A DNA stretch of 64,000 nt, taken from positions 1,736,001 to 1,800,000 of the forward strand of contig JALQBC010000002.1 of NCBI GenBank assembly GCA_023375675.1, given 5' to 3'. The DNA comes from Cytospora piceicola. Lineage: Eukaryota > Ascomycota > Sordariomycetes > Diaporthales > Cytosporaceae. The notes below the pieces were generated by a model. That model saw only the letters and a list, made by a program, of their open reading frames with translations, did not search any database and was not told the origin of the DNA. A program made the position numbers and the translations under genes. Each line of letters starts with the position of its first letter. Position 1 is the stretch's first letter. Shown here in pieces: positions 35,177 through 45,675 of this stretch.

Positions 35177-35500
35177 TCATCTCCCCATACCTTTCTCTTC
35201 ATAATGGAGTTGCATCTTGCTCTTGATATCTGCAATCTCATTCTACAAAGTCCATATTAGGGCTGGGGGTAGTAAAGACTCGGGGATAGTGATTTACCGA
35301 GCTCAGTAGCCTGGGCAGCTTGAGTACAATGTGACTAGTTGAAATCTTCAGATTATCAGTAGGCGTCAATCTGTCAGGTCCTTGACGACACGTACTTCAC
35401 ACTTCCAGTCTTTGGAGCCCAACCTCCGGTCTAGTTCCTGCGCAAGAATTTCAGAGTCGGTGTACCGCATGTCCACGACTTGTCGAAAGAAGTTAGGCAT
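35177..35500 (-). CDS. small protein B of a two-member local family (72 aa)
   Basis: Proposed exons 35500-35396, 35345-35298 and 35242-35177 (minus strand). Intron 1 (50 nt, GTACGT...GAAG) and intron 2 (55 nt, GTAAAT...TGTAG) are both phase 0. The product is 72 residues: RYTDSEILAQELDRRL, then DWKCE, ISTSHIVLKLPRLLSS, NEIADIKSKMQLHYEEK. It looks like a helix followed by two strands and a closing helix. It aligns without gaps to protein A at 31.4 kb from the Arg-Tyr pair onward. The choice of the first 3' splice site was helped by that resemblance, so the two are not fully independent. Without splicing the frame ends at 35366 with a different tail. No signal peptide. It sits tail-to-tail with the kinase gene. 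Confidence 0.5.
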
Positions 35501-36217
35501 CTCGGTGGAATGAATGCTGGTAGCCTTATTGTGGCCTGGTTTGGTACCCCGGATTTCTGCGTTTTCTAGAGACGTCAATGTTGGCAACTGAAGCCTTGGA
35601 ACCTTGGAATATTGTGTCACTGTGTCATACCACCGCCTGAAGTACCAACAGATGTGAATACGTACCAACAGATGTGAATACGATTCAAGAATGAGCCGAT
35701 CCCAAGCAGCAAAGCCCGCAGACCCGCATAGTCGAAGTGTAGAATCAGGCTAGGTGAAAGCTGGTTGCAGCCCCTGTGCAGCGGCGTTGCCCGGCTAATG
35801 ACTGTGTACAAAGATTGATCAATTGATTAGTAGACCAGTCGTTCAGGTTGGTGAGTCATATTGCATAAGGCATCATCGTAGGCGAATTGCGGTCGGCTGT
35901 ATCCGGAGGGGTGCAGACGTCTTACATATATACCCTAGGGTAGTCGTGCGACTTGACCTCGCCGAGTTATCATTTGCCACATGTTCACCAAAAGCATGCT
36001 TACACTGTAAAGTAGGTTGTGTAGTACAATAGCGGTGGGCGGGCGTATTTCCTGTCCTCAACATTGCCCGGTAAGGTTCCATAATGTCTAGGAGGAGTCT
36101 TCTGACCTCAGCTATGCGGCCGTACATAGTAAATTGATATACCAGCCTCTCAGTCGATACATCATTCATCTTCGAGTGCAGCTGTCACAACAATCGTCAA
36201 GTTCAAACCAGTTCACT
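35501..36217. promoter_or_regulatory. divergent intergenic region, small protein B / CorA-like gene
   Basis: About 700 bases with no supportable gene. It contains a perfect 20-bp tandem duplication. Open frames here lack ATG-led coding character. Confidence 0.45.
35642..35681. repeat. perfect 20-bp tandem duplication
   Basis: The 20-mer GTACCAACAGATGTGAATAC occurs twice head to tail (35642-35661 and 35662-35681) with no mismatches. It lies about 140-180 bases upstream of the proposed start of small protein B. Confidence 0.9.
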
Positions 36218-38126
36218 ATGGAGTGGGTGCAACAAGGTTCGCTTCTTCGACAGGAAGACATGAGGGTCCTCAAGTTCTGCAGCATGGAAAGTGGAGTATT
36301 CAGCGGAACCAAGGTTGATGATGTAAGTCTTATTGACTTCGCGGCTTCTACCCCATCAACTGATATAGTCCGGAAGGCTAATATTCGATTCCAGGGATCA
36401 GTTATCTCACTGTCTACGAAGCTGGTAAAAGATGAAGACTGGGATCGATGGCTTAATGAGGTGGGCATATTTCGATGGTACCAGTGCTCTATATCAAAAC
36501 ACTCAAACGCTGATCGGTTCAAACAGAGACAGGAGGAACATCCAGATCCACATCAAAGCAGTATAACACTGCTGTAAGTCTCGCCTCGCTGGCTGGACGC
36601 TGCTATGCCATTGATACGAATTCTAAAGCCACGATAGAATCGGAGGGAGAGCGAAACTGCGCATTCCAGGCATGGAGGTCGCATGTCTGCCATGCTCCAA
36701 GACTATATGGACCAGAATTGTGGAAGTATTTCAGATCCATCGCTCTATCTCCAGGGTCATAAATCGGAACACCACCGCGACTTTCTCTGCCCTCCTTATG
36801 AAGAATTCGCCTGCAAACCGCCCAGCATTTGGTAAGTCACAGAAATTTTAAGGGAACATCGGTTCCTACCGGCGAACCCGTTGGTTGATAATAATATGGC
36901 TTTGTCAAAGAAAACACTGACTATTAAGCAGTGTATAATTGTAGGTCATCAGCTGCATGGGAAAATGATCTGGGTCTCTCCGTTACATTTTCTCCTTATC
37001 AGCGAACCACCCGAGGAGTTCTGTATGGGTGTTGCGAGGAAGTTCGAGACAGATTCATTGATCGCCTTGAAAATTGTGATTTCAAGGTTTATCATCCTCT
37101 CACTCTTACTACTATCTTCGCCGAAATAGAACGGAAGAGACAATTTGACTTGGTGAACCCCTTAATCACCAAGCTGGTTGAGCGTGTTGACGGTCTACAT
37201 GTCGCAGACGAGCAGCAGAAAGATACCGAGCAGCCACGTCAGGGGCGTCCGTCAGCCTCTTCAGAGGGGATTTCTCATACAGATGAGACCCCAAAAGATT
37301 TTGTGAAACTCTGGCTCCAGATCAGCTGGTTGAAGAACGGTCTCGAGGACTGGAAACGACAACTCCAGAAAATGATTGCACATTGCGATGAACTACAGCG
37401 CGCGAAGTTTCACATTCCAGAGAGAGTTTTGGAAGGTTCCAGAGAGTCAACTCCTGTCAACGCCATCTATGCTGTGGACACATTTGATGAGAAGAGGGAA
37501 GACACTTCCTCAACTAGTATCGACGAACTCGGTGGTCTGGAAGATGCTGGGAATCGCATCCACCAGAAGCTTCTCGAGTTGGAAGAAGAATACAACGAAA
37601 AGATCAGAACTTGCGCAACCATCATCGACGGAATGACTCTAGAAGCTCAGCTGGTCAGTTAAAATGCATATGCCATTGATTACCTGAGGATCCATTGGGT
37701 CGAGGAGCTAACCACCCCCTTTTTAGGAATGGAACGTGATCGGCCGAAAGGATACAAAGACACACTTGAAAATATCCGAGTCGAACTTGGTAATTGCCGA
37801 AGCAACCAAAAGAGATGGACAAAGAATGGGATCCATTGCTGTCTTGACCATGATATTCCTGCCAGCTACATTCGTTGCTGTAAGTATGAAAACCAAAGCC
37901 GGTGGACATAGCCATTTTCATCTAACTGTCACACATTCAGACCGTATTTTCTATGACATTCTTCAACTGGACCCCGGAGCAAGGCCAAGCGGTACTATCA
38001 CCCTATATCTGGGTCTACTTTGTCGGCACCGCTATCTTTACCGGTCTGACCATGGGATTGTGGTATATCTACAGCAGACGGAATGAGAAATATCCCGTCG
38101 AGAACGGTGACGTCGAAAAAAAGTGA
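36218..38126 (+). CDS. CorA-like two-transmembrane fungal protein
   Basis: Exons 36218-36573, 36629-36831, 36932-37653, 37727-37879 and 37941-38126 join in phase to 539 residues. I retain the frame through 36323-36368 although it begins GTAAGT and ends TAG, because removing it breaks the frame. The N-terminal part (WDRWLNEVGIFRWYQC; FQIHRSISRVINRNTTATFS; YNCRSSAAWENDLGLSVTF) and the middle (HPLTLTTIFAEIERKR) match a large filamentous-fungal family. The C-terminus has a coiled coil, then TM1 (MGSIAVLTMIFLPATFVAV, split by the last intron) and TM2 (YIWVYFVGTAIFTGLTMGLW), the layout of CorA-like divalent-cation channels. The GMN motif of true CorA is not seen, so transport is not established. 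Likely a membrane-anchored cytosolic sensor or adaptor (inference). Confidence 0.75.
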
Positions 38127-38490
38127 AGAGGTAGCAACCAAAGATGAATACAAGAGTAACTAGTATGAACGAAAGTATGGAGGCGTCTCATATGTTCCTT
38201 CAAAGCAATAAGCCAGGCTGACTTTCTTGAAATGAGTGGGTTTGCAGACTTTTATATATATACTCTCTGTTAATATCGCTCAGCTTTCAATGCAGCTAGC
38301 TATCATGGTGTGTGGCGGGTGTTGTGGTGTTCATTCTGGAGTCATGTTTAGCCAAGTAGATCTAGGGAGCGAGGAGATATCTTCCAGAATACGAAATGGA
38401 CGTATGACAGCCTGAACCAGTCAAGACCTTCCTATTCAAGTATGCTGGAAACACTACCCCATTTCTAAAACATATCCCGCTCAGCAAGTG
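38127..38490. other. intergenic region after the CorA-like gene
   Basis: Short stretch with TATATATACTC runs at about 38253. No gene seen. Confidence 0.45.
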
Positions 38491-38790
38491 ATGCTGGACA
38501 CTGGCTCCTTCGGGACAGTCTACAGCCTACCTAGTACGTATAAGTCGGCGATATCCACTGAACACCCAGGCATAAAATATGGTCTGCAGTTGTCAGTAGT
38601 AGCTAAGACGTCCGGCAAGTTCGATTGGTTCGAGCAAGGCTCAGAACTCAGCCTCAAATCATGATACTCCCTCGGGATTCGAGGTGTCCCGGTGTACGAC
38701 ATCGTGCAGAGTGTGCGTTCTGGGGCAACGTCGGCTTTCACATCCCCCGACACTCCGTCCATCTCCGTTCACGAGATGGTTAGATATTAA
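38491..38790 (+). pseudogene. relic of a protein-kinase N-lobe
   Basis: One frame reads VMLDTGSFGTVYSLP, which resembles the glycine-rich ATP loop of protein kinases (G-S-F-G-x-V-Y) with the first Gly changed to Asp. It continues to LSVVAKTSGKF, which resembles the strand with the ATP-binding Lys. A TGA at 38662-38664 interrupts the frame, which then reads LGIRGVPVYDIVQSV and ends at TAA 38788. No catalytic loop or DFG follows. Probably a decayed kinase fragment of the same general type as the gene at 32.6 kb. An aspartic-protease reading (DTGS) is less likely, since the residues after it do not fit. Confidence 0.4.
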
Positions 38791-38959
38791 TATATAAGTT
38801 GGTCCTCGTCATGAAATCTAATATCTGTTTGTTGTATGATTGAGAAGAATTCGTTAGAAATCAGTGCCTCATCTTTGTTCTTTGCCCGTGACCCCCTGAA
38901 AGTCCACCCCGTGATCCACCCGCGTACATCCCCGAGAGACATCCCCGGAACTATTCAAC

Positions 38960-39646
38960 ATGGCGGCCCCCCCAGAAATAACCTTGAAGAACCTCAGCGG
39001 AAAGTTCACGCTGGTAAGTCTTCAAGTTTTGTTTGTCGATCGGGTCATGTTTTCCTGAGCTTGGCTAGATTCTTGGTCAACCACCGCCCTCTAAGCCACC
39101 ATCAACCACCAGTGGTTATATTCATTCCCTAAAAACAGTGACACTAATCCACTCACCCAGAACAAAAATCTCTCCGACAGCAACGACCCCATCCTGAAGA
39201 TCCAAGGCGTCGGCTGGATCCAGCGCAAGGCCATCAGCACGGCCTCCCTGACGTTGACCCTCAAGCAATACGTCGACGAGGCCGGCAAGACGCACCTCGA
39301 CATGGAGGGCAAGCCCTCGGGCGGCCCGGCCCAGATCGAGCAGCGCACCCTGGACTGGGACGTCGAGAGCGAGGTGAACCACCCTCTGTTCGGCAAGGGC
39401 AAGGCCCGGTCCAAGTGGGTCAAGAAGGACGAGGTCACGGACGAGTACCTGGCCAAGGGGTGGGAGGAGGGCAGCGACGAGTTGATCCTGATGCAGACCA
39501 CCCTGGATGCCGGCAGCATCAGCACGCTCGTGCATGGCTTTGAGCTTGTCGATGGGAAGAGGCACTACACACGGCATGTAGTGGTTATCAAGGGGGGTGA
39601 GACGGCCAAGGTCAGGCTGGTGTATGACTATGCTGGTTCTGCTTAG
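38960..39646 (+). CDS. calycin-like (lipocalin-like) small fungal protein
   Basis: Exons 38960-39013 and 39161-39646 give 179 residues. The sequence begins MAAPPEITLKNLSGKFTL, then NKNLSDSNDPILKIQGVGW after the intron, then alternating polar/hydrophobic strands (ASLTLTLKQYVDEAG, GPAQIEQRTLDWDVESEV, HYTRHVVVIKGGETAKVRLV) ending with DYAGS. The pattern of about eight amphipathic beta strands with an N-terminal L-x-G-x-F/W is that of calycin/lipocalin-like fungal proteins of unknown ligand. No signal peptide, so cytosolic. The second exon is GC-rich, unlike its neighbours in the island, and looks like a conserved gene. Fold assignment is inference. Confidence 0.75.
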
Positions 39647-40008
39647 ATGGGTCTACGATAACCTTCGAGACGTGGTAGCTGTTCAGGAGATACAATCGGA
39701 AAGCTTCAATCGATGCAAAGCATACACCCTTTTCATCCATGTCTGCTCGAAGTTGTGAACACGAAGAGTCGCGACTACTGTACATTCGTGACCGCAAAAG
39801 GTCCTTAAACCTCAATCAAGAGAGGGAAATCAATCTCTGGTAATTTGAAATACATCCACCGACTACCAAGTAACCATGGACAACATAGGCTACGCAGATC
39901 TAGATCTTCTCAACCCACTTGCGAGATAGCTCCGTCTCCAGCCACCCCTTACAACAATGGAGTCAAGGCAGACTATTCGATCTCTCGCAGCGTAATCAAC
40001 GGACAACA
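39647..40008. other. convergent intergenic region
   Basis: 3' regions of the calycin-like gene (+) and the phosphatase gene (-). Nothing else is seen. Confidence 0.45.
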
Positions 40009-41493
40009 TTACAACTGTATGCCCTCTCTTCCCGCCCACGTAGAGTAGAATGAATTTAGGCCCAACGGCCAATTGTAATTTGAGCGTCGGTCTTTGTAGA
40101 ACATAATGACTTGTCGAGTCGGGCGGACTTCATACACAAAAAAGGTGATAACAACGGAGTCTATAAACCAGCCTCCGCCGCCCTTCTCGCCTCCTTTTTT
40201 CTTTGGTAAGGAGGGGGTTTTCTTCTCATTTTCCCGTTTCTTCTTGTAGAAACCTTGGTACTTAACGAGACTTGCAGTGTATTCGTCGATTTGATCCCCA
40301 AAATTGTCCATTGAAATCACCGGCCGTTCTACTTTGATGGTATTAAAGCACTGCTGGGTGAAGTTCGCCAGTTTTTCATATACCACTCTTCTCTCGTCAT
40401 CCGTGGTCTTGGGATTGATCGATGACTGGTAATCTACCGCATACTTCTCCCAGGTCAAATAGCCCTGGATAAAGGCGTACGAACGAGACCGGCCGGCTGC
40501 GCAGTGGACCAGAACCCGTCTCCCAGCTCGACGATGCTGGTCGATGAACTTGATACCCGCAGTTGCCTCAGAGATAAAGTCGGCCTTGGAATTGTCTTCC
40601 AGCTCGATAATCTTCTGGATTGGCTTGGAACGGTCTCCGGGGTTGTACCCAAGCTCTCTTTGACGAGCCGAACGGAAGTCTATTGGGTGGATGGACAAGA
40701 TTGCCTCGATCTTGCGGGAGGCAAGTCCTTCCACATTTGTGGAATCAACGATGTCGCCAATGTATAAGGCTGGGAGGCATTTGTTAGTGAGCACCGAGTC
40801 CGGAATCCTTGTGAACCTCATGTCTTTCCCATTCGCCGCCGGCCTAGCATTCTCCTCGCGATTCCTAATCATAACCACATTTTGGATCGCCTCACCAAGC
40901 GTCATACCCTTGTGGATAGTGTTGACCCCGATGATCGGCTCCCTCTGAGAGCCTATTTTCACCGTGGGTACCTTGCGTGGATTCTTATTGATGGAACTAA
41001 CACCAGGTTCGTTATCCATTCTGTACCTGGCTGATAGAAGACCTCGACGCGATTTGTCTTCGAGGCAGGGGTATCCCGTGAATATTGGCCTCGGAAGATG
41101 AATCTCATCCTCTACCAGCTTTTCGTAAATAGACTTATCGCTTCCAGTCACGCTTTGCACGGTCGGCCTTGGACTTTGTGGGCCTTGAGACGTTATCTGG
41201 GTGGCTTTGGGAACCGCTTGTGGGCCTCCACCTGCTGCCACACGTCCGCTGTGCTGGCTTTGTGATCCTGATGGCATCCCACTGTGTTGAGGTGGCAATG
41301 GTTGTGTGCTCGTCTGTCCTGTTTTGGTAAGAGCTGTTGCTTTCGTCACTGTAGCATTACTTCTACCCTCGACAACCATGGGCCGGCGAACTGTTGTCGC
41401 AGGGGATGTCGGGATTTGTGCATGAGGCGGACGCTTGATAGAGGGTTTTGGCGCAGGCGCACGAAGTCTCTTACTGACACACTCTGAGGACAT
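40009..41493 (-). CDS. dual-specificity/tyrosine phosphatase-like protein
   Basis: A single exon of 494 residues. The ATG at 41493-41491 is used because the longer frame starts with TTG. The N-terminal 180 residues are Pro/Ser/Thr/Gln-rich and disordered. In the C-terminal half, LPALYIGDIVDSTNVEG and IEAILSIHP begin the DSP fold and VLVHCAAGRSRSYAFIQGYL holds the H-C-x5-R-S active site (DNA about 40480-40509) with catalytic Cys and Arg intact. KADFISEATAGIKFIDQHRR is the helix before it. The last 70 residues are unusual: a Lys/Gly-rich run and then a hydrophobic, aromatic tail (WFIDSVVITFFVYEV). Substrate unknown. The position inside an island with a kinase suggests, but does not show, opposing signalling roles. 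Confidence 0.8.
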   Translation of the reverse strand: MSSECVSKRLRAPAPKPSIKRPPHAQIPTSPATTVRRPMVVEGRSNATVTKATALTKTGQTSTQPLPPQHSGMPSGSQSQHSGRVAAGGGPQAVPKATQITSQGPQSPRPTVQSVTGSDKSIYEKLVEDEIHLPRPIFTGYPCLEDKSRRGLLSARYRMDNEPGVSSINKNPRKVPTVKIGSQREPIIGVNTIHKGMTLGEAIQNVVMIRNREENARPAANGKDMRFTRIPDSVLTNKCLPALYIGDIVDSTNVEGLASRKIEAILSIHPIDFRSARQRELGYNPGDRSKPIQKIIELEDNSKADFISEATAGIKFIDQHRRAGRRVLVHCAAGRSRSYAFIQGYLTWEKYAVDYQSSINPKTTDDERRVVYEKLANFTQQCFNTIKVERPVISMDNFGDQIDEYTASLVKYQGFYKKKRENEKKTPSLPKKKGGEKGGGGWFIDSVVITFFVYEVRPTRQVIMFYKDRRSNYNWPLGLNSFYSTWAGREGIQL

Positions 41494-42423
41494 CTGATTT
41501 CCGGTTGTTTGTTCCAATCTCAAGGAATTAAGTAGAGCCTTGCCAGCAAGGTATGACTCAGATGATCGAAAGATAATGTGATTATTGTATATGGAAGGTG
41601 GTTTGATCTGATGATGTTTCTTTAGTTACGTCAAAAGCCCCATGAAAAAGTCTCCTGAACCATTATATACATTTGTAAACAATAGTAACGCATCGATATC
41701 GAGTAATTCTATCGACGCACGTGACTCTTCAAATCCTGAAACTGTTCAGGGTCTTCTATAGGGCTGCCGTGGGAAATGTTTTCTGAGTATAAATCTAAAT
41801 TCATAGTATTTTGACCACTGCGGAAGTCAACTGGACACAAGCGATCGAAAGTAGGTCATGTCAAGTGTTTATTCTGGGACACCCGGCCGGACGAGGCCCG
41901 CCTTGTGAAACCAATACCAACAGCTGGTGGTGATTATCGGTCACGGGTCTGGCCGTCCACATGAGAGCTTGGTCGGACCTACTGTCCAATCCTTTATATT
42001 TTTATTATTTGGAACCCACTCCTGAACAAGTGGACCCGAAGCACTCCGAAAACATGACCTTGGGAGCACTTGAGTTGTTGCTAAGATCGTCGTCGATGCA
42101 AAGGTTTTAAATAGTAATTCCAGTAATCCATTGTGCCTGCCAGCTTGAACGCGCGCTCTCTGTCCCGGGCCGTGTTGGAGATGACCCTCGATACGTATTC
42201 CATTTAGTTTCATGGTAATTTTCCATTGTAAATACAGTTCATAGGACCTGGGAAATAATACGCACTTCAGAAAGTGAGGTAGGAAAGTTAATGTGGGTGA
42301 ACGAGACCCGCCCATTTCATACTAAAAAATAGTACTATCTTACTAGTCAAGTAAAGTAAAACATTGAATGGATCCTGCTTCTATGTTCCCCTAGAGAGAA
42401 TTGTTGAAATATGTAATATAGCC
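41494..42423. other. intergenic region between phosphatase and HET genes
   Basis: 930 bases, AT-rich in places. A 124-codon ATG-led frame on the minus strand (41941-42315) has no recognisable features and I do not call it. Confidence 0.45.
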
Positions 42424-44694
42424 TTAAGTTAAGTAAAAAGCATCCGCTGTACGGCGAATCTTTTGTCGCTCGTCTTCCCACACATATTCTCCATCCATAA
42501 TTCCATGTACATAAGCGTCGCCAACGACCTTAAAGCAAACCGGATGATCTTCGTTACAAGTGATAGTCTCAGCTCGCTTAGGGACCGGATGATCTGGCCC
42601 AGCCTTTAGAAGATCGATCCTAGCGTTCTCATCCTCCTCTGATATGATTAACTGCCTACTTATTTCATCCTTGCACTGTCTCATGGCCGACGACGGCCTG
42701 AGTAGAATTGGTACCCTACTCCCAAGAAGGATGAAAACGCCATCTCCAACTTTCATCGACCTAGGCCCCGTTCCAATATACCCTTTTTGTGTCCGGAAGA
42801 ATCTTCTCGAGCCAGATGCGCATTGCACCGCTACCTGAAAATCATCCTTCCCCTGTTCACGATTATCGTCCGTGACCGTGCTTTCCTGCAAGGTCCCCCC
42901 TATGATTGACGTCCTTCGATTGTTGAAAGGGTTTACCTTACGTCGCCAGCTCCGGTACGCTCGCAGTCCCTCGCTGCCCACCCTGCGAAACTCGCCATGC
43001 TTTTCACTCACCGACCCTCCAGCCTCGCTAGAGAAATACATAGCGTCTCCGCAGATGGTACGCCAGAAGGCGTCACCGAGATCATCCCCATTCACGTACT
43101 CGTCGTTGTCCATCCAATTGAAACTGCGGCCCCACTCGGCAGCTGTTTCCTGCATTATATTTCCATGCGCTTCCAAGCCATCGGATCCCATGCCATGCAG
43201 AACATTATTTTGGGCTTTTGGTCGTGCAGCCGCGATTTCCTGCGAATCCCGCCCCAAGAACACCACGCGGTCAACGTAATACCCCTGTACTTCCAGAAGC
43301 ACGCTGCCGTGCAGCCGTACCCGTTCCTGCACACTGCTGGACGCGTCGTACAGGGTGGCGTTGTTAAGCCTGTACTGCTCGTGCAGCTCAGGCGGGTGAC
43401 TCCAATCTGTGACCCACGACGGCGGAGTTCCCATGTCGATGTGGCTGCCAAGAGTACCTGCCAGAATGGCAAGTGATTTTGATCTCTCGATCAACCGCAC
43501 TGTGATCTCCCAGAAGACTTCCCACGGCTCGAGCCTGTAATTTGGCACCATAGGTATGGATCGTCCCCAGGCCTGGATGAGTCCCACGAGCGCATACACC
43601 TTGTCCCTTCTGTCGCTGGCATCGCGGTCTCTGAACTTCCTCAAAGTTGGCAGTAAAGCGAGGGGTTGGTAAGGATTGGTCCAAGTTCTCCTCGTACTGT
43701 CAATCTCGCTGACCACGCGGCAAAACTGTTCAAGCGGTTCCCCGTAAGTCAGATGAGATATGGAACTTAGGTTCTCGATTATCCGGCCTGACATATAGCA
43801 GGCTGCGGCTTTGGAAAAAGCCTCCCATGGAATCGAGATGTTGCTGTAGCAGACCGTTGCCCTCTGTGCCACCACGGTTTCTTGTACAACCCATATCCGA
43901 CGCCACTAATAGTCATATAGGCCACACAAGTCAGCCGGATGATACTAGAATAAATTTTAGTGTGACTAAGGTTGGCTAATACTTACCCAAGACTTCCGCA
44001 TAATGGCTTGAAGGCCCCGTGTTATAGGTGGTGAGTGATCAAGATGCCGGAGGTACCATATCTTTGAAGCCAGTACACCCTGGGACAACATTGATATAAC
44101 GCAGAAAGCCCCATAGATATCCCTCGCCTCAGGTGATAGCGCCTGCTTCCGCGCCGCGAGCTGAGACAGGTACGAGTCCAATTTGTCGACATCCCTTTCA
44201 TCCCCGCTGAACCTGATGCGCTGGCCGACGTCTTCGCTATTGTCACCGCCACGGTCCACGAATTCGCCGAGGTCGTCACCGGTGCCGCGAATGCCTAACC
44301 ATATAATTACTTCGCTGCTGCCAGCATATATGTCGCGCATCATGTTCACCTGTTGCGTACGCTCGGACTCATTGGTCTGGTCGATGCATAGGGCATCGAC
44401 CCAGAGGACGACTGGCTGGGTGCGTTGTCGCAACCTGCGCAGAGCATTGTAGAGGTTAGCCTTAACCCCTATAATGAAATTGTTAATGCTAATGATAGCT
44501 CGCTCGCCCGGGTTCGTTTCTCCCCATGTATAAGATAAGGCTTTATAGTGGTCTCTTGCGTTTCGCAAAGTCGACTCAAAGAGTTCGCATTCCACGCCTG
44601 CAGACGTGGCTGGGAGTAGCCGGACGAGCCGTATAGTGCCGGGAGATAACTTGGTGTAGAGCTTACGGCTCCGAACTCTAGGTTTCGTATCCAT
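42424..44694 (-). CDS. HET-domain protein (heterokaryon incompatibility)
   Basis: Exons 44694-43987 and 43905-42424 with an 81-nt intron give 729 residues. The start is the second candidate codon (ATG, MDTKPRVRS), as the codon two before it is TTG. HET signature blocks are clear: YKALSYTWGE (residues about 50-60), LWVDALCIDQTNESERTQQV, MRDIYAGSSEVIIWLG, and the splice-rebuilt KSWWRRIWVVQETVVA, then DRRDKVYALVGLIQAWG and the closing MDGEYVWEDERQ. Known for the family: HET domains are distantly TIR-like and trigger cell death during heterokaryon incompatibility or other self/non-self responses; most members are untested. No NLR or ankyrin partner domain is attached. A stretch with RIP-like AT enrichment lies directly upstream. 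Confidence 0.93.
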
Positions 44695-45675
44695 GGTCAA
44701 TATAAGGGAATAGCTGCAGGCATAATAGCAATGGGAGTGAGATAGGTCTCCCTTATTTCGATATAGAACTTTACCGAAGCTTTAAGCATAGGTATTGCAA
44801 TTCTTGCTGTGCGGGGTAAAAATGTCAGCTGACACTGATAGGTACTATATGAACCTACCCACTTATACTGACAGATTAACTCTTTCCCTACAGAAAGTTA
44901 TTAACTTTACTTACACCCTTTTTAGCCTATTATAGGGCTATTACAAAGCCGATTAGACTATTCTATAGCCCTTATATCGTTTATACTCTCTATACTAGTT
45001 AGCAGCCTTATGTTACTTATAATTTTAAATAGTGTCTTTTTAAATATTAACTACTTATTTAGCTTTTCCCCTTTTTATTTACTTTGAGATTATAAAGGTG
45101 ATATTATAGTGTTAAGACTAAATACTACTTTATTAAGGTATCAAATTAGTTAACGCTGTAGCTATTATAGACTTCTATTTACTTTTAATTAAACGATTAG
45201 AATCTTAACTTCAGAATATATTATTAATAAAAGTATCTTAAGTTTTATACAAGGTTCCTGACAAGTTTAATGAACTTCGAGTATTATTTATAGTTCTTGC
45301 TATAGAGTAAGCGCTTATCTCTAATATAGTCCATATTGGTATTCTATGAAATATCGCTTACTACTACTTACGCGCCAATCTTTAGTCTTGAATTCTCTAT
45401 AAACACGGCAAGCAAATATTTCGCATCATTAAATATCACGAAAGCACTCGAGTGCTGTTAAGTACCTAAGTAACAATTCTTTGCCATCGAGTTTGTTAAA
45501 TTGTATTATCAGGGCGGCGAAAAGGCGCCGCCGCCCTATCGAATCCAGTATCAGATCTCACTGATAACTACCTAAGTACTCAGGTCCGTAGTCTATATGC
45601 CTCTGCCTGTGTCCATCCAGGTCATTCTTGAACAGAGACAGGTTGAAAATGAGTTCCGATCCATATCTCACCTCC
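44695..45675. other. intergenic region containing an AT-rich island
   Basis: Spans the HET promoter and the downstream side of the secreted-protein gene. About two thirds is the AT-rich stretch described separately. No ORF of note. Confidence 0.6.
44800..45470. repeat. AT-rich, RIP-like degenerate sequence
   Basis: By eye about 70 percent A+T, far above the surrounding genes, with very frequent TA dinucleotides (CTATTATAGG, ATTATAAAGG, TTAATTAAAC) and few CA or TG. That is the pattern left by repeat-induced point mutation of a duplicated element in ascomycetes. No terminal repeats or recognisable transposase/reverse transcriptase frame remain. Boundaries are approximate. Confidence 0.55.

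Noticed and set aside
36323..36368. Possible 46-nt intron in the first exon of the CorA-like gene
   Set aside because: Ends look like splice sites, but removal shifts the frame into stops, while the unspliced frame keeps family-like sequence. RNA data could reverse this.
38491..38550. Aspartic protease active site (DTGS)
   Set aside because: The residues after it do not follow the protease pattern, and the kinase glycine loop explains them better.
41941..42315. 124-codon ATG-led frame on the minus strand
   Set aside because: Low-complexity composition without motif, in AT-rich intergenic DNA; probably chance.
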